Source: Diphasiastrum complanatum
Lineage: Eukaryota; Streptophyta; Lycopodiopsida; Lycopodiales; Lycopodiaceae
DNA: 64,000 bases
NCBI GenBank assembly: GCA_029204225.1
Contig: CM055094.1
Span: 15,899,595 to 15,963,594 of the forward strand
Reading direction: 5' to 3'
Of this stretch, positions 1 through 11,733 are shown piece by piece. The notes beneath the pieces were generated by a model. The model was not told the origin of the DNA. It was given only the letters and a program-made list of their open reading frames with translations, and did not search any database. The stretch's first letter is position 1. Every line of letters starts with the position of its first letter. The position numbers and the translations under genes were made by a program.

Positions 1-3000
1 CTTGCAGATTGCAGTTTACCATCTACGTCAAAGTTAGTTCATGCCAAGTATGTGGAGGGTAAAATTGTGAGGAGTGCTACCTTGGACAAAGATACACTAT
101 TAGCGTCATTGAAGACCTGTTTAAATGGTCAGTGGTGCAAGCGATTGTCGTATTCTTCTTTATTGGTGATTCTACGAACTGGTGTGGATTGCAGCGAAGT
201 GCCTGGACTGTCAGTCCCGCTTAGGAAGCTATATGACACTCCATACTGAAGATGCTTGTTTTCTACACCGAGAAGGCAAAGCTTCTAACTCTGTAAAATA
301 TTGTTGCCAGGTCTTACGACAGAAGATGCAAAGAAGCGTTTGAAGGAGCATGGTTCAAATGTTCTTTCTACGAAAATGGCTAGGAGATGGTACAATATCT
401 TATGGAACGCGTTTTGGCACCCTTTTAACATCATACTACTTGTCTTGGCAACCATTTCGGGAGCGACGAGCGACAGATCCACACTGTTTGTGATGTGCCT
501 CATGGTTGTGCTGAGTGTTGGGGTTAGATTTTATCAGGTAACTTGAAGTTATCAAGAGTATTTGCATTAATTACTTTGAAGCTATAATTCTTTTAAGCAC
601 AACCCACGAACATAATACCTATTTACTAAGCATGTGCATTTAGCTTTGAGAAGCACGTTCACTGAACAATTTCCTATATGCGAATAGTTGGTTACTTTCA
701 AGCTATAACCATTTTAAGCAAAACCCATGAACATAATACGTACTTATTATGGAACAACTGTTGTCACTTGATTTATATCAACTGTCAGACTTGTGAACCT
801 TTCTTTACAACGCTTCAGGAATTTAAAAGTTCAAGAGCGGCTTCGAGACTTTCAGAACTGGTTAGAGATCGTGCTGCGGTTATACGACGTGAGAACGTTT
901 CTTCTATAGACAGCGTAGAGGTGGAAATCAATCAAGAAGATGTCGTCCCTGGCGATCTTGTTATCCTGAGGACAGGAGATCTTATTCCTGGTGATGTGCG
1001 GATACTCACATCAAACAATCTTCTTGTAAGGTAACATAATTTTGGGTCTACTATATAAAGTTCAGAAAATGGCCGAATACGTAGTACAATTACAAGAAAG
1101 CTAGACCTTCGTTAATCTTTTTACAATTTTCTTGTCCCAATCCCTTTTCAATTATGCACAAAATTTTTGTATCCATTCACAATGACAACAATCGGATGTC
1201 ATACATTGCATCTGATTAAACCTGATGATTGCTTTTATTCATCTTAATACTTAGCTATGGTAAAGATCCAGTAGACACCAAATAATTGACAAAGGTCTAG
1301 AATCTCCAGATGCAGAGAAGTACTCATTGTCGAACTTGAATACGCTAGTGTAACTAACCTCCAGAGAACTGCTATCCGTGAACGTACCTTTGCCCTGTCG
1401 AAAAGGGCTGGACTCAGACCTAGACACCCTCAAAATCAAATTACTCAGACAATTTCTTTCCTTCACCAGACAACTTACATGTCCGCAATGGTGGTTGCAT
1501 GATATGCATTGTATTGTTATATGAAAAGTTTATATGGATTGTCTTTTAACCAGGTATTGATTCTTTCTTTGTATAAAGCTGAAATAAGACTTAACATAAT
1601 CATGGCTTTGTGTGTCTAAACAAATATCTAGTCAATATTAAGTAAATTTATGAGAGAAAGACCAGCTTCTTTTATGTACAACTGATTCTTTTTACCCTGT
1701 ATAATTTGATGGTATAAACATATTAGCCAGTCATATCTAAAGGCAATCATTTCACAAAGGGTAACTAATAAAATTTAGCACTGCTGCTTTGAATTTTGGA
1801 TTGGCATATATGTTGTAAATTGTAGTAGATGATCCTTTAGGCAATCAGTCGTAGAAAAATTATCTAGCTATAAAATCTTTGTGGATTTCATTAGCCAACA
1901 CATGGGAGCATGCACCTCAAAGGACTAGTACTTTTCTGACCAAAACTACATTTGAAGGCAAGGAGAGTTATATTCCTTCGTTTAACCTTTTAATCTGAAT
2001 ACTTGACAATCTCTCGCTGTAGTAATCTGAATTGATTTAATGATTTGCGGCAATGCAGACAATCTGCTTTGACAGGAGAGTCCATTGCTGTTGAGAAATA
2101 CTCGGACATCATTGAGCGTGAATCCACGCCTTTGTTGGATCTCAAAAATGTTTGCTTCATGGTTAGTTCTCTTCTTTCTAGCACATATATATTTAGAACT
2201 TGAATGACGTTATCTTGGAAATATGTTATCAGAGAGAACACGAATACTAGTCATTGCCTTGTGAACTGACATATCACTAAGTCCTGCTCCAGAATAGAGT
2301 GTTGAAATATGGTTATTGTTATGCCTCTAGGGAACAAGTGTAGAATCTGGTGGGGCACTCGGCGTGGTGATATCTACAGGTGACAAGACGTACATCAGCA
2401 CTATTGCTGCTTATTTAGCTAGAAGAACACCGATTAATGCTTTTCAGAAGGGGGTGCGACGTGTGTCTTACCTTTTGATATGCTTCATGGTAGCAATGGT
2501 TCCCATTGTGATAGTGATTAGTGGATTATCAACACATAATTGGGGAAACAGCGCACTATTTGGGATCTCTGTAGCAGTTGGGCTTACACCAGAAATGCTG
2601 CCCATGATTGTCAATGCTAATTTAGCACGTGGTGCACTTGTTATGGCACGAAAGAAATGTATAGTGAAGACTTTGGACTCGGTTCAAAATATGGGGGCCA
2701 TGTAAGTTCTGAAAATCACCGATTTTTCCAAGTGGCTTATTGCTCATGCTATTTTCAAAATGCTGAGTTTCTGTGAGGAGCTTGATAAGATAAAGTCGCT
2801 GACCTAGTAAGAGGTGGCCTATTATTAAGTTTAACTAATTTTACAGCTGTGTTTATTTTCTTTGAATTAGTATATGAAAATATCTCTTGGACAACCACAG
2901 AACATATCCATGATGTCAATGTCGCAAAATATGAATCTGATGTCTTTCTTCGGCAGGGACATACTTTGCACGGATAAAACGGGTACTCTCACAATTGATC

Positions 3001-4839
3001 GCGTGGCAATGGTTCAGTACATGAACTGTGAAGGCATTTGCAAGGATCATGTTCTTGAATATGCTTACCTCAACGCTTATTTCCAGACCGGCTTGAGAAA
3101 TCTTATCGATGAGGCAATTTTGACTTTTGGAGAGGTACTCTCAGGATATCGGAAAGTGGTCGATCCTTCCAAATACAAGTTCGTGGCTGAACTTCCTTTT
3201 GACTTTGTCAGAAGGCGAATGTCTGTCATTCTAGAGGTGGACGACCTCAATAGCAACAGTGAATTAAAATCTCAAGAGGATGTTGAGCACAGTGTTAAAT
3301 CAAGCATAAGCTGGAAACGGTGCATTTTAGTGACCAAAGGTGCCCTAGAGGAGATGCTAGGTGTATGCTCTAGTGTGCAAGATACTGAGGGTCGAGTACC
3401 TATGACTCCAGAGTACCGCAAGAAGCTGTTGTCTATGGGTGAGGAACTTAATGCTGATGGTCTTCGCCTTGTTGCAGTCGCAACAAAGGAACTGAAACGG
3501 AAACATAAACAAGCAACCTTCACCCTGTCACCCGCGCCCGTACATGATAAGTTATCCAAGGTTATAACTATCAGTTTAGTAGATTTTATTCTATAACAGG
3601 GCAATCGATTTCATAATTGTTTTGATCAAGTTTCTAACTTCATGTTCTGTTCACCGAGTTTGATCATTGAATACTAAACCGCCATATTTCTTGCAGGTCT
3701 CAAATGGGCAACATAAGTATAAGTACATAGAAGAAAAGGACATGGTATTTAGCGGTATATTAACATTCCAAGATCCGCCTAAAGAATCGGCAAAGGAAGC
3801 CATCGAAACCCTTGAAAGAAAAGGGGTTGCAGTGAAGGTTCTTACAGGTGATGCTTTGCCCATTGCTCTCAAAATTTGTAAGGATGTTGGGATCGCAACA
3901 GATGTTGTCATCACTGGTCCAGAACTTACTCTATTGGATTCAGATGAGTTTCTAAGTACGGTTCGACAAGCCACCATACTGGCAAAGTTGACCCCTGACC
4001 AGAAGCTAAAGGTAGTGGAAGCTCTAAAGGTTGGTAACCACACGGTTGGATTCCTAGGGGATGGTATCAATGATTCGCTTGCACTAAAGGCAGCAGACGT
4101 GGGAATCTCGGTGGATTCCGCTACTAGTGTCGCAAAAGATGCTGCGGATATTATTCTACTAGAAAAGGATCTAACTGTTCTGGTTGCAGGGGTAACAAGA
4201 GGTCGTGTTACTCATGGAAACACCATTAAGTACATCAAAATGGCAGCTAGCTCCAATTTTGGTAATGTCTTCTCTATTGTGATAGCATCCGCTTGGCTGC
4301 CATTCGACCCCATGAAGCCTATTCAGATTCTCACACAAAATCTGTTATACGATTTCAGCCAAGCATCTATTCCATGGGACATGATGGATCCAGAATATTT
4401 GGAGACACCAAACCAGTGGTCTGCAAGAGGAATTGCAACTTTTATGATTTGCATGGGACCAATTAGTTCCATCTTTGATATAACAACCTTTGTCATTCTA
4501 TGGTTCCACTACGGCATTCGCGCAAAAGAGCGGCAAGCAGAGTTCCAAACAGCTTGGTTTCTGGAAGGGCTACTCACACAAACACTTGTCATTCACATGC
4601 TACGGACCAGAAAAATTCCCTTTTTCCAACGAACAGCAGCAGTGCCAGTCGTGATCAGCTCGCTGCTCATTGTGCTTATTGGACTCGCAATCCCCTACAC
4701 CCCATTAGGAAAGACAGAGAAAATGGTTCACCCCAAAGCTTCCTACTATTACTTTTTGGCAGCCACTGTCGTAACTTACATTTGTCTAGTACAGTTTGCA
4801 AAGATGGTCTACATCAGAGTATTCAAACGTTGGCTATAG
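1..4839 (+). CDS. P3B-type (MgtA-like) magnesium-transporting P-type ATPase, 5' end off the window
   Basis: Seven exons join in frame at GT/AG borders: <1-127, 311-537, 819-1030, 2059-2161, 2331-2701, 2957-3560 and 3697-4839. They give 928 visible residues; bacterial MgtA has about 900, so only a short N-terminus should be missing. Seen in order (visible numbering): actuator loop with TGES at 194-197; the P3B-type M4 motif GLTPEMLPMIV; the phosphorylation site DKTGT with Asp353; the DPPKE hinge; GDGIND at 669-674; then M5 KMAASSNFGNVFS and M6 IQNLLYD-type (here TQNLLYDFSQASIPWD), which match E. coli MgtA closely by eye. Family knowledge: MgtA/MgtB pumps hydrolyse ATP to bring Mg2+ into the cell across the plasma membrane. 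Transport of Mg2+ by this copy, and its membrane, are inferred. No in-frame stop or lost catalytic residue was seen in the joined exons, so it looks functional. A bacterial origin is possible, but six introns show long residence in a eukaryote. Confidence 0.93.
571..751 (+). repeat. Direct repeat inside the second intron of the ATPase gene
   Basis: A stretch of about 55 bp starting near 571 recurs near 691, offset by 121 bp. Both copies contain AAGCTATAA, then TTTTAAGCA and GAACATAATAC. The copies differ at several bases, so this is an old local duplication within intron 538-818. It does not touch the splice sites. Confidence 0.7.
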
Positions 4840-5700
4840 ATGTCCCCCTACTCTCCTCCAAATGCTAACCATTTCTTCATCTCAATATTGGAAACGTACT
4901 TTTGTTGTTTTTAATGTAGACATGTAAACTTTAAATATGAATAATCACAAGACATTTGTTGCCAAAGTCTTGACATTAAGGCGCAAATGTTGGTTTTTTC
5001 TTTACTACACATTAGATCACCTAGGTTGGTCCTAAAGTGCTTGCTACTTTTCACAACTTCAATGGCATAACAAAAGACAATTGTTTACATGTATAAAGGA
5101 ATTAGTTGATTCATCATATCGAAGCGAGCCGTATGTAAGGGATAACGCGCAAAACATTCACCCCTGGTGACGCACAAGTGGATGATTTATCCTTGGCCTT
5201 CACGTGTAGAATGGCTTGTGCTCGTGGCATTTAACTCCACGTTTTTGTGTACAATTTCTAATGTCATTCTCATCTATCTTCAACTTCATCTACTTCAGGT
5301 ATGGCACCATAGTATTTTCTTGGTCATTTTGGCATTGTTGTGCACAAATTTCATTTTTCATGTTCGATTATGTTTGCAAATTGAGCAACAGTATGAGGTT
5401 TATTTTGACAACATACGTGTTGGACTTTAGCAATTATTCTCAAAGTTAAGATTATGCCTCCTCGTTTTATTATATCTACTTGTCTTCATGGCATTTGCAA
5501 ATCCTTTTATGATTGTGTAGCTATGTGATTGCAATCATTTGCTTGAAGAAGAAGAGATGTAGACACATGATTTTCATAGACTTTATGAGACTTCATTCCT
5601 AGTTCTATTGTTTCTATTATTATCATACATAACATTTAAAGCTCTTAGGTTTATGTATTCAATTATATGCATGCTTTTTGTGCTCATTCTTATAATTTAC
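4840..5700. other. Intergenic DNA after the ATPase gene
   Basis: This follows the ATPase stop codon and should include its 3' UTR. Short open frames at 5167-5449 are hydrophobic and of biased composition, and resemble nothing I know. No terminal repeats or RNA genes were seen. Confidence 0.5.
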
Positions 5701-6670
5701 AAAGCTTGAATTTTTATTTCAAGGATGAGCACAAATAAGTTTTTTGTGATGATTTTTCTTCCTACTTTTTGAACATACATCTAATCCCACAAGAAGCGAT
5801 TTTGTGCTATGAAATCAATGAGCCTGAGGATGGGCAACCAATCGATGATGAAGAGGGAAAAGCACTTTCCGTGCAATATTCTTTAGAGTTTGTTCAAGAA
5901 TTGTTCAAGAATCAACTGAGGACAATGAAACGACCTTGAAAATCAGGAACCTCTCTTTGGTGATCATCAATGGTCAAGAGTATTTTTTTTCCATGACCTT
6001 CAACATGTTCTTCATATGAGAGAGCGTGAACTGTTAAGTGTGCTTCTCAAATTGAAAAATGTCCTAATACATTTGATCACATATTACCCGATGATACATT
6101 TGAGAAGCTGTGTTCAATGAAGGAGGATGCATTGGTTCAAATTTTGACTGAGCTAAATAATGTTGGTCCCCAACATGAAACGAGTTTATCCAATCTAGTA
6201 GAGTACATATTCATTCACTTGGAGGGGAAACAAGGAAACATAAAGTTGAGCGACATTGCAAAAACGGATGAGGGAACATAAATAACAAAACATATAAATT
6301 TGCTTTGGTTTTATTTGGCTTCACCGGTTATTTTGTTTACCGATGCTAAACAAATAAATTTTGTTGTACACTATGGAAATCAATGCCTATGTTGCTAGAG
6401 CAAAGGGAGTGAGGCAAGCCATGGAAATTGATTCCAAAGATGCGTCACTAGCACACTACATTGGTCATTTTTTGGAGCATTACATCTATTGCATCAACAA
6501 AAAGTATAATCCAAATGGACAAGAGGAGCTTCAGAAGTGCAAGGCACTTACATACGCAAAGCTAGCAAAAGGGAACAACAAGACATATTGTGTTTTAAGA
6601 ATTGTAGTTTTGAATGACTTGAGCTCGGACATTGAACATTTTGAAACCCTTGCTACTATCAAGTGAGAGA
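5700..6670 (+). pseudogene. Unrecognised degenerate coding-like stretch
   Basis: Several plus-strand segments read like real protein rather than random AT-rich translation. They are about 5785-5937, about 6064-6280 (with a DDTFEKLCSMKEDALVQIL-like segment), and 6373-6666, a 98-residue open frame starting at the ATG of MEINAYVARAKG. They lie in different frames, and no splice pattern joins them convincingly. I do not recognise the family. Plausible readings are an old element gene or a decayed host gene. Confidence 0.25.
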
Positions 6671-8828
6671 AAAAAATATTGCAAATCAATTGTACCAAAT
6701 TTCTTTGTAGCTTATTTGTGTTTCATGGTTCATCATTACATTCTTCACTTATTACATCTACTTGACTTTTTTTATAACACATATTTTATCACATCTACAA
6801 CAAACAAGAATTAGAATGACATTAAAGAATATGAAAAATTTGCCCATGAGGCTTCCATTACATACATAAAATGTACTATGACATCACAAAATATTGGCTC
6901 TAGGCCATTTTGAATCTACTTTTTGCTAAGTCTCATTGTTAGTAATAAATCTCACGACATTGGAGTCACTCATTTGGCAAGTTGAGAACACATGTAGGCA
7001 TCTTCAAATAATGTAGTTAAGTGCCAATCACTAGCCTCCTTTCAACATAGTCATTGCCTCTCTCGTAATTATGTAATCGACTACATGATTATCAATTATA
7101 TCTTTACTAACTTGAAGAAATTGGGTCCGAGGGAACACCGACTAGGTGCTATACTAATATTTTGGGATTTCTTCCACAAACTTTGGCACCCATATCTTTG
7201 CCTTTGCTAAGGCTGCATTTTGTCCATTTGCCTTGCTACCCAAGATGCTTGGGAACCTTGACAACCGTAGCTGCTGGCCCAACATCAACAACATCATCTT
7301 GTTGCTCTTCAGCGGTAGAATTTGTTCTATCAACTAGAGAAACATCATCAGCATCAGCAACAATAGTGTCATCAACAGACAATAGGATGAGTCTTAGTAG
7401 TAGTAACCACAATAGGAGTATCAATAGCAACAAGAACAAGAGTTGCATCAAGTGCCTCTGGTTCCTCCCATGTAGGCAATTTATTCAAAATCTTGTGGAA
7501 GTAAACTTTGTATGTCTACATCCAAAGGTCTCGAAGCTTGCACCTCCGATGTGATGAAACTCTGGACATTGTTGGGGGCATTAAGGATGGAGTTTTTGAT
7601 GTGCTCTCAAGACTCTACACAACTACAACTACTCTATGCATAGCGTGTAACGTAACGTTCATTCTATTTTTTTATAGTTGTTACATTGACCCTTTGATTT
7701 CCACATTGGGATCCCTTATGATCCTTTTTCTTTTGGCCACAATTTTACATCTACCATCCAATTACAAGAATAAACAGTTAAAAAAGCAATACAACTAACC
7801 AAATAGGACAAATCTAGCAGCCTAGTATGAGATGTGAATACCCTAGAATCATTCTAAGCACTAAGCATAAAAAGGCAAATGAATTAAAAAATATAGAGTT
7901 TATGAATTTTGCAAAATATCTTCTTCTCCAATAGTGCAAGTGAAAAATGAACTGAGAAATGCATGTATGTACTTTTTTGTCTAGGTATAGTCAAGGTTGC
8001 TTAATGTTTTATTGCTTATTATAGCCAATATAAACATGTTTTTCACAATATTAGATATCTGTGCATGATCACATATACACCTATTTTCTATTTTGTGCAT
8101 AGATCCAATATTGGCCTTTGGCATGTTCTTCGAATAATCAAATATTCTTTGAAAATATTTTGTATGAAAGCATATTTTAATTAGCATTCAACTTTTGTAC
8201 AACTACAATGTTAAAAAAATATTTTAATATTATGCGACACATTTATTCTTTAATTTGTGTGGGTGACACCTGTGGAGATTCGATTAGATTATTCATGAAT
8301 ATCTATTAGGGCAAGCATAGCATTTCTAGCAATTTTTTTTTTTCCATTTCCTACCTTTGTTTACAATAATAATATTGCATCATGTGCATACTTATTCATA
8401 CATATTATTCTTGGGCACAAAAGATGGAATTGCTATTCTACTTTTGATCATTGCACATAGATCCGGTATAAAGCTTGTCATGTTTAGTTCTAGCCCTTTC
8501 ATACAATATGTCTTCTAAAAATTAGCTTCATATAGGATGATTTGAATATGGTGCTATCATCATTTCCCGATGAATTTGATATTATTGAAGCTAGGGAGTA
8601 CTTCATATCATTGTTTCGATTTTTTTTTTTTGTGCATTTTTTGCTCATCAATATAGGCACTTTGTTTTTTTAAGCCTTCCAAGACGTTTAACACCTGCAT
8701 TACATTGCCCTTGTAGACATTTGACAATATGAATTTTATACATTACACTGCATTGTGAAGCATTTTGAAAGCCATTGAAAAATAGATTGGATCAATTATA
8801 TACAAAAATTTATGAAAAACTTAAGTTC
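6671..8828. other. AT-rich intergenic DNA, no recognised gene
   Basis: The sequence is very AT-rich with T-runs near 8334 and 8622. A patch of CAACAACAT/AGCAGC-like triplets at 7260-7450 gives low-complexity open frames on both strands. I see no motif or terminal repeat that supports a gene. Confidence 0.5.
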
Positions 8829-10259
8829 TCATGAAACTGCAATTTTGCCATAAATAATGTAGACCAAGTGAATATCAATCAACATTTGTATTATGTTCTT
8901 GTTGTTGTTGTTGCCTCTTGTCGATGACTTCGAATGAGCCTTGTCGAATCTGGGCTTGTTCTTTTTCGTTCCCTTCATGAAAAGGGCCTTCTCCTGGTTG
9001 CTGCTTCCTTCTCCTTCGTCTCTCATTAGTCTTTCATTAGCAACAAGACTAACAACTTGTTCAGATGTCATCTCTGGTAAGCTCAAGATGAGCATTCTCA
9101 ACGGCTGATAGGATGTAGGCAGAGACTTCATGAAGTACATCAGTTGTTGTGGTGCAGATGCAGCAAGCTGAGCAAAGATCGTTTTGATCCTCTCGACATG
9201 CTGATCCAACTGGTTGTCATCCCATCGCAGACTTTACAGCTGGTTCTGTAGGTGCATCACTAATGCAACAGTCCTCACTTTGTACGTTAGCTTTAGCTTT
9301 TCTCACACTTTATGGCTGCTCTCACAGTCTTCGATCTGCATGAGGATTACTTCGTTTATGGATGAAATGATGATTGCCATTGCACGCTCATCCTTTCTGA
9401 TCCATTCAGCTCTCCTGGGGTCTTTCTCTGGAGGCTGTTGTTATGTGAGATCGGTCACTGACCAGATCCCTTCACCCTTCAATAATGTTTTGATTTTGAA
9501 CTTCCAAACTCGATAGTTTTTGCCATCAAGATCGATTGCAATTCATGTCTGAATCGTTGTAGCCATATTGTGTTGCCTAGATGATCCGCTCTGATACCAT
9601 GTAGAAGTTTCGTTAGCTGTTGCGGAATTTTTGTTTATAGGATCCTAGACAAGCGACTACAAATTACAGACTTCGAAGCATTCAGTCAGAGAGATGTGAC
9701 ACGCCAATCAGAGATGGAAGAACTGAGAAGTAGTTTGTATTTTACTTTTGCTTTGGAGTGAGTGGATCAGTGTCACAAATGTTGGTGGCCTGTCGCTCCT
9801 CTTACAGAATTTGCTATGTTCTGCTGATTGGCAACTTTCATGCATAGCTCTCAAAAGTATATTTTTTACTTTTTTCTCTAATCTTCTACTTCTTTTGAAG
9901 TATATTTACTTCTCTTTTTTTCATACACATTCTATCCTATATTTATCTCAACAGATGAGATTACAAGATAGATTAACAACAAATTACAAGAGAGGTTTAA
10001 CGCTAAACTATTGGTTAGCCACCCTCTGATAGCATTGCTTTGGTGGCTGAGCATGATAGTACAATGCCCTCACGCTCGTCGAGCTGCTAACTGCTAGCTC
10101 GACTTGTCCGACTTTTGGTTTAGGCACGAGGTTCATCTTCAGCACTTCGGGTAGTTCGGCTTTGGTGACTTCGACCTTTTGGCTTTGAGTCCTCGCTGGC
10201 CACTTCAATGTCGATGACGTCGGCGACTTCGACTTCAAACACTTCGAGGTTTGGTTGCA
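8829..10259 (-). mobile_element. Ty1/copia relic B1: 5' LTR, primer site and gag (minus strand)
   Basis: On the minus strand the order is LTR (10259 to 9600), then the initiator-Met primer site TGGTATCAGAGC (9599 to 9588), then a gag region down to about 8829. The gag stretch has the UBN2-type layout of plant Copia, for example SLPTSYQPLRMLILSLPEM and EQVVSLVANERLMRDEG. The rest of the element is not present. The copy is broken, with a few breaks in the coding part. Its LTR matches that of B2 at 23614-24404. The upstream end of the LTR is cut where element C sits. Confidence 0.85.
9600..10259 (-). repeat. LTR of relic B1 (partial)
   Basis: This 660-bp stretch aligns by eye with 23614-24290. 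Both begin TGTAGAAGTTTCGTTAGCTG on the plus strand and both contain a GTCACTTCGAC-like motif array near the far end. The PBS lies directly beside it at 9588-9599. Confidence 0.85.
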
Positions 10260-10959
10260 TGTAAAGAATTGCCAAAAATTGGCAAATCTAGCTTGATCAA
10301 AACCATGTAGAATAGTGTAAATTGTGTACACAAGTGGGTCCCACACATGTGAGGCCATGATGCCACGTGGGAAACCCATCCTAATGTAGGTTAGGTCAAG
10401 TCAAGAGAGTTGGTCATGTCTATTTGGTGGTCATCCCTACTTTATAGGACCTACACCTAAGTTTAAGGTGAAAATTTGACCAACTAGCTACCTACCAAGC
10501 ATAACTCTAGGAAATAGACTAGGGTTACATTTTAGGTCAAGGAGAGTGAGTTAACTTCCTTATTACATGCTGGAAATCCACCTAACTTCAAGAAGGAAGT
10601 CGAATTTGCTATGTATTCCCTCTCTCCATAGTGAGAAGAAAGACAATTTTTGGAGCTCATTGGCAATCTCAAGTTAGTTCACTATGTACATTGAGTTTTT
10701 GTGATCCAAATGAAACCAAATCAATTTCTACTTGTTTATCAGGTTGAAGGCCGTACTAAAGCCTGTAGTACACACGTGTGGGCTCGGATTTCAATGTTTA
10801 TCAATGCTTTTGATTGTTAATGCTTGTTGTTTGTCAAATTGCCAATCTAGATCAACTTTTTTGTGTCTAGGTTTTTGATAGATTGGTAAGCAAGCATCCA
10901 ATCACTCTTGTGGATCTTTTGCAGATCCATTCATGGTCCTAAAGTACAGTACTTTCACA
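10260..10959 (+). repeat. 5' LTR of element C
   Basis: It starts TGTAAAGAATTG and ends CTTTCACA. A palindrome CACACGTGTG lies at 10771-10780, about 180 bp before the LTR end. It aligns along its whole length with 13957-14656. Confidence 0.92.
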
Positions 10960-10971
10960 TGGTATCAGAGC
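10960..10971 (+). other. Primer-binding site of element C
   Basis: TGGTATCAGAGC directly follows the LTR. It is the usual plant Copia site, pairing with the initiator methionine tRNA. Confidence 0.9.
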
Positions 10972-11414
10972 CAAGTACAAGAGCATAAGCCATTGATCTA
11001 ATGCAAATCCATTTTTAGCAAGTTTTGGTGCTACAAACTAGTATTGAGAGGGCAAGCTAGAATCTTGATTTTGGTGAGGAGATTTGATCCCAAACTTGGT
11101 AGGGGTCCAAATCCGTACTATCCACATGTGTGGGCACCTCTGAACCTGCATTTAATGCATGGTATTCATTTGATCCAAAGAAATTCAATTTGTGAGCTTT
11201 TGATGTAATTTTTGGTGGAAATCTTGGGATAAACTACCAAGATTGAGTGCCATTGATTATATTTGACTTAGGGTCATGAAATCTAATTAATCTAGGCTGA
11301 AATCAGGTCCTCTAAACTTGTTTTACAGGTCTTGAAAGTACATCAAAAAGTGTGAAAGAGATTAAGTCAGTTTTTTGTCCAAAAATAGCCAAAATTGGCA
11401 AGAGTTGATTGTAA

Positions 11415-11717
11415 ACTTTGTGAGGGAGTGCTAGAACTGAGATTATAAGTCCATTTGTTGGATTAGAAATCTAATTTGAGTGAAACACTACAAGAGAGAG
11501 ACCTTAGTGAGTTTCTAGAGACAATCAAATCCATTTCTTGGCAAGATTTGTTTGAAAGTAGTTTTCACTTCATCTTATCTTCATTCCAACTTTGTGAGGG
11601 AGTGATAGAACTATGATTATAAGTCCATTTGTTGGATTAGAAATCAAATTTGAGTGAAACACTGCAAGTGTGAGACCTTTGTGAGTTTCAAGTCAATTAA
11701 ATCTATTTCTTGTTTGT
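11415..11717 (+). repeat. Direct repeat in the leader of element C
   Basis: A block of about 130 bp beginning ACTTTGTGAGGGAGTG at 11415 recurs at 11589, offset by 174 bp. It lies between the primer site and gag, where packaging signals are expected. Any packaging role is inference. Confidence 0.75.
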
Positions 11718-11733
11718 AGAAGTCACTAGTAAG

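Noticed and set aside
2874-2956. Coding use of the sequence just before the DKTGT exon of the ATPase
   Set aside because: The AG acceptor at 2956 joins in frame to the exon ending at 2701 and restores the MDILCTDKTGT motif seen in MgtA, so the upstream open stretch is intron.
3272-4070. Minus-strand open frames of 110 and 139 codons
   Set aside because: They are antisense shadows of ATPase exons.
7236-7451. Leucine-rich minus-strand protein
   Set aside because: Low-complexity triplet repeat composition, with no supporting context.
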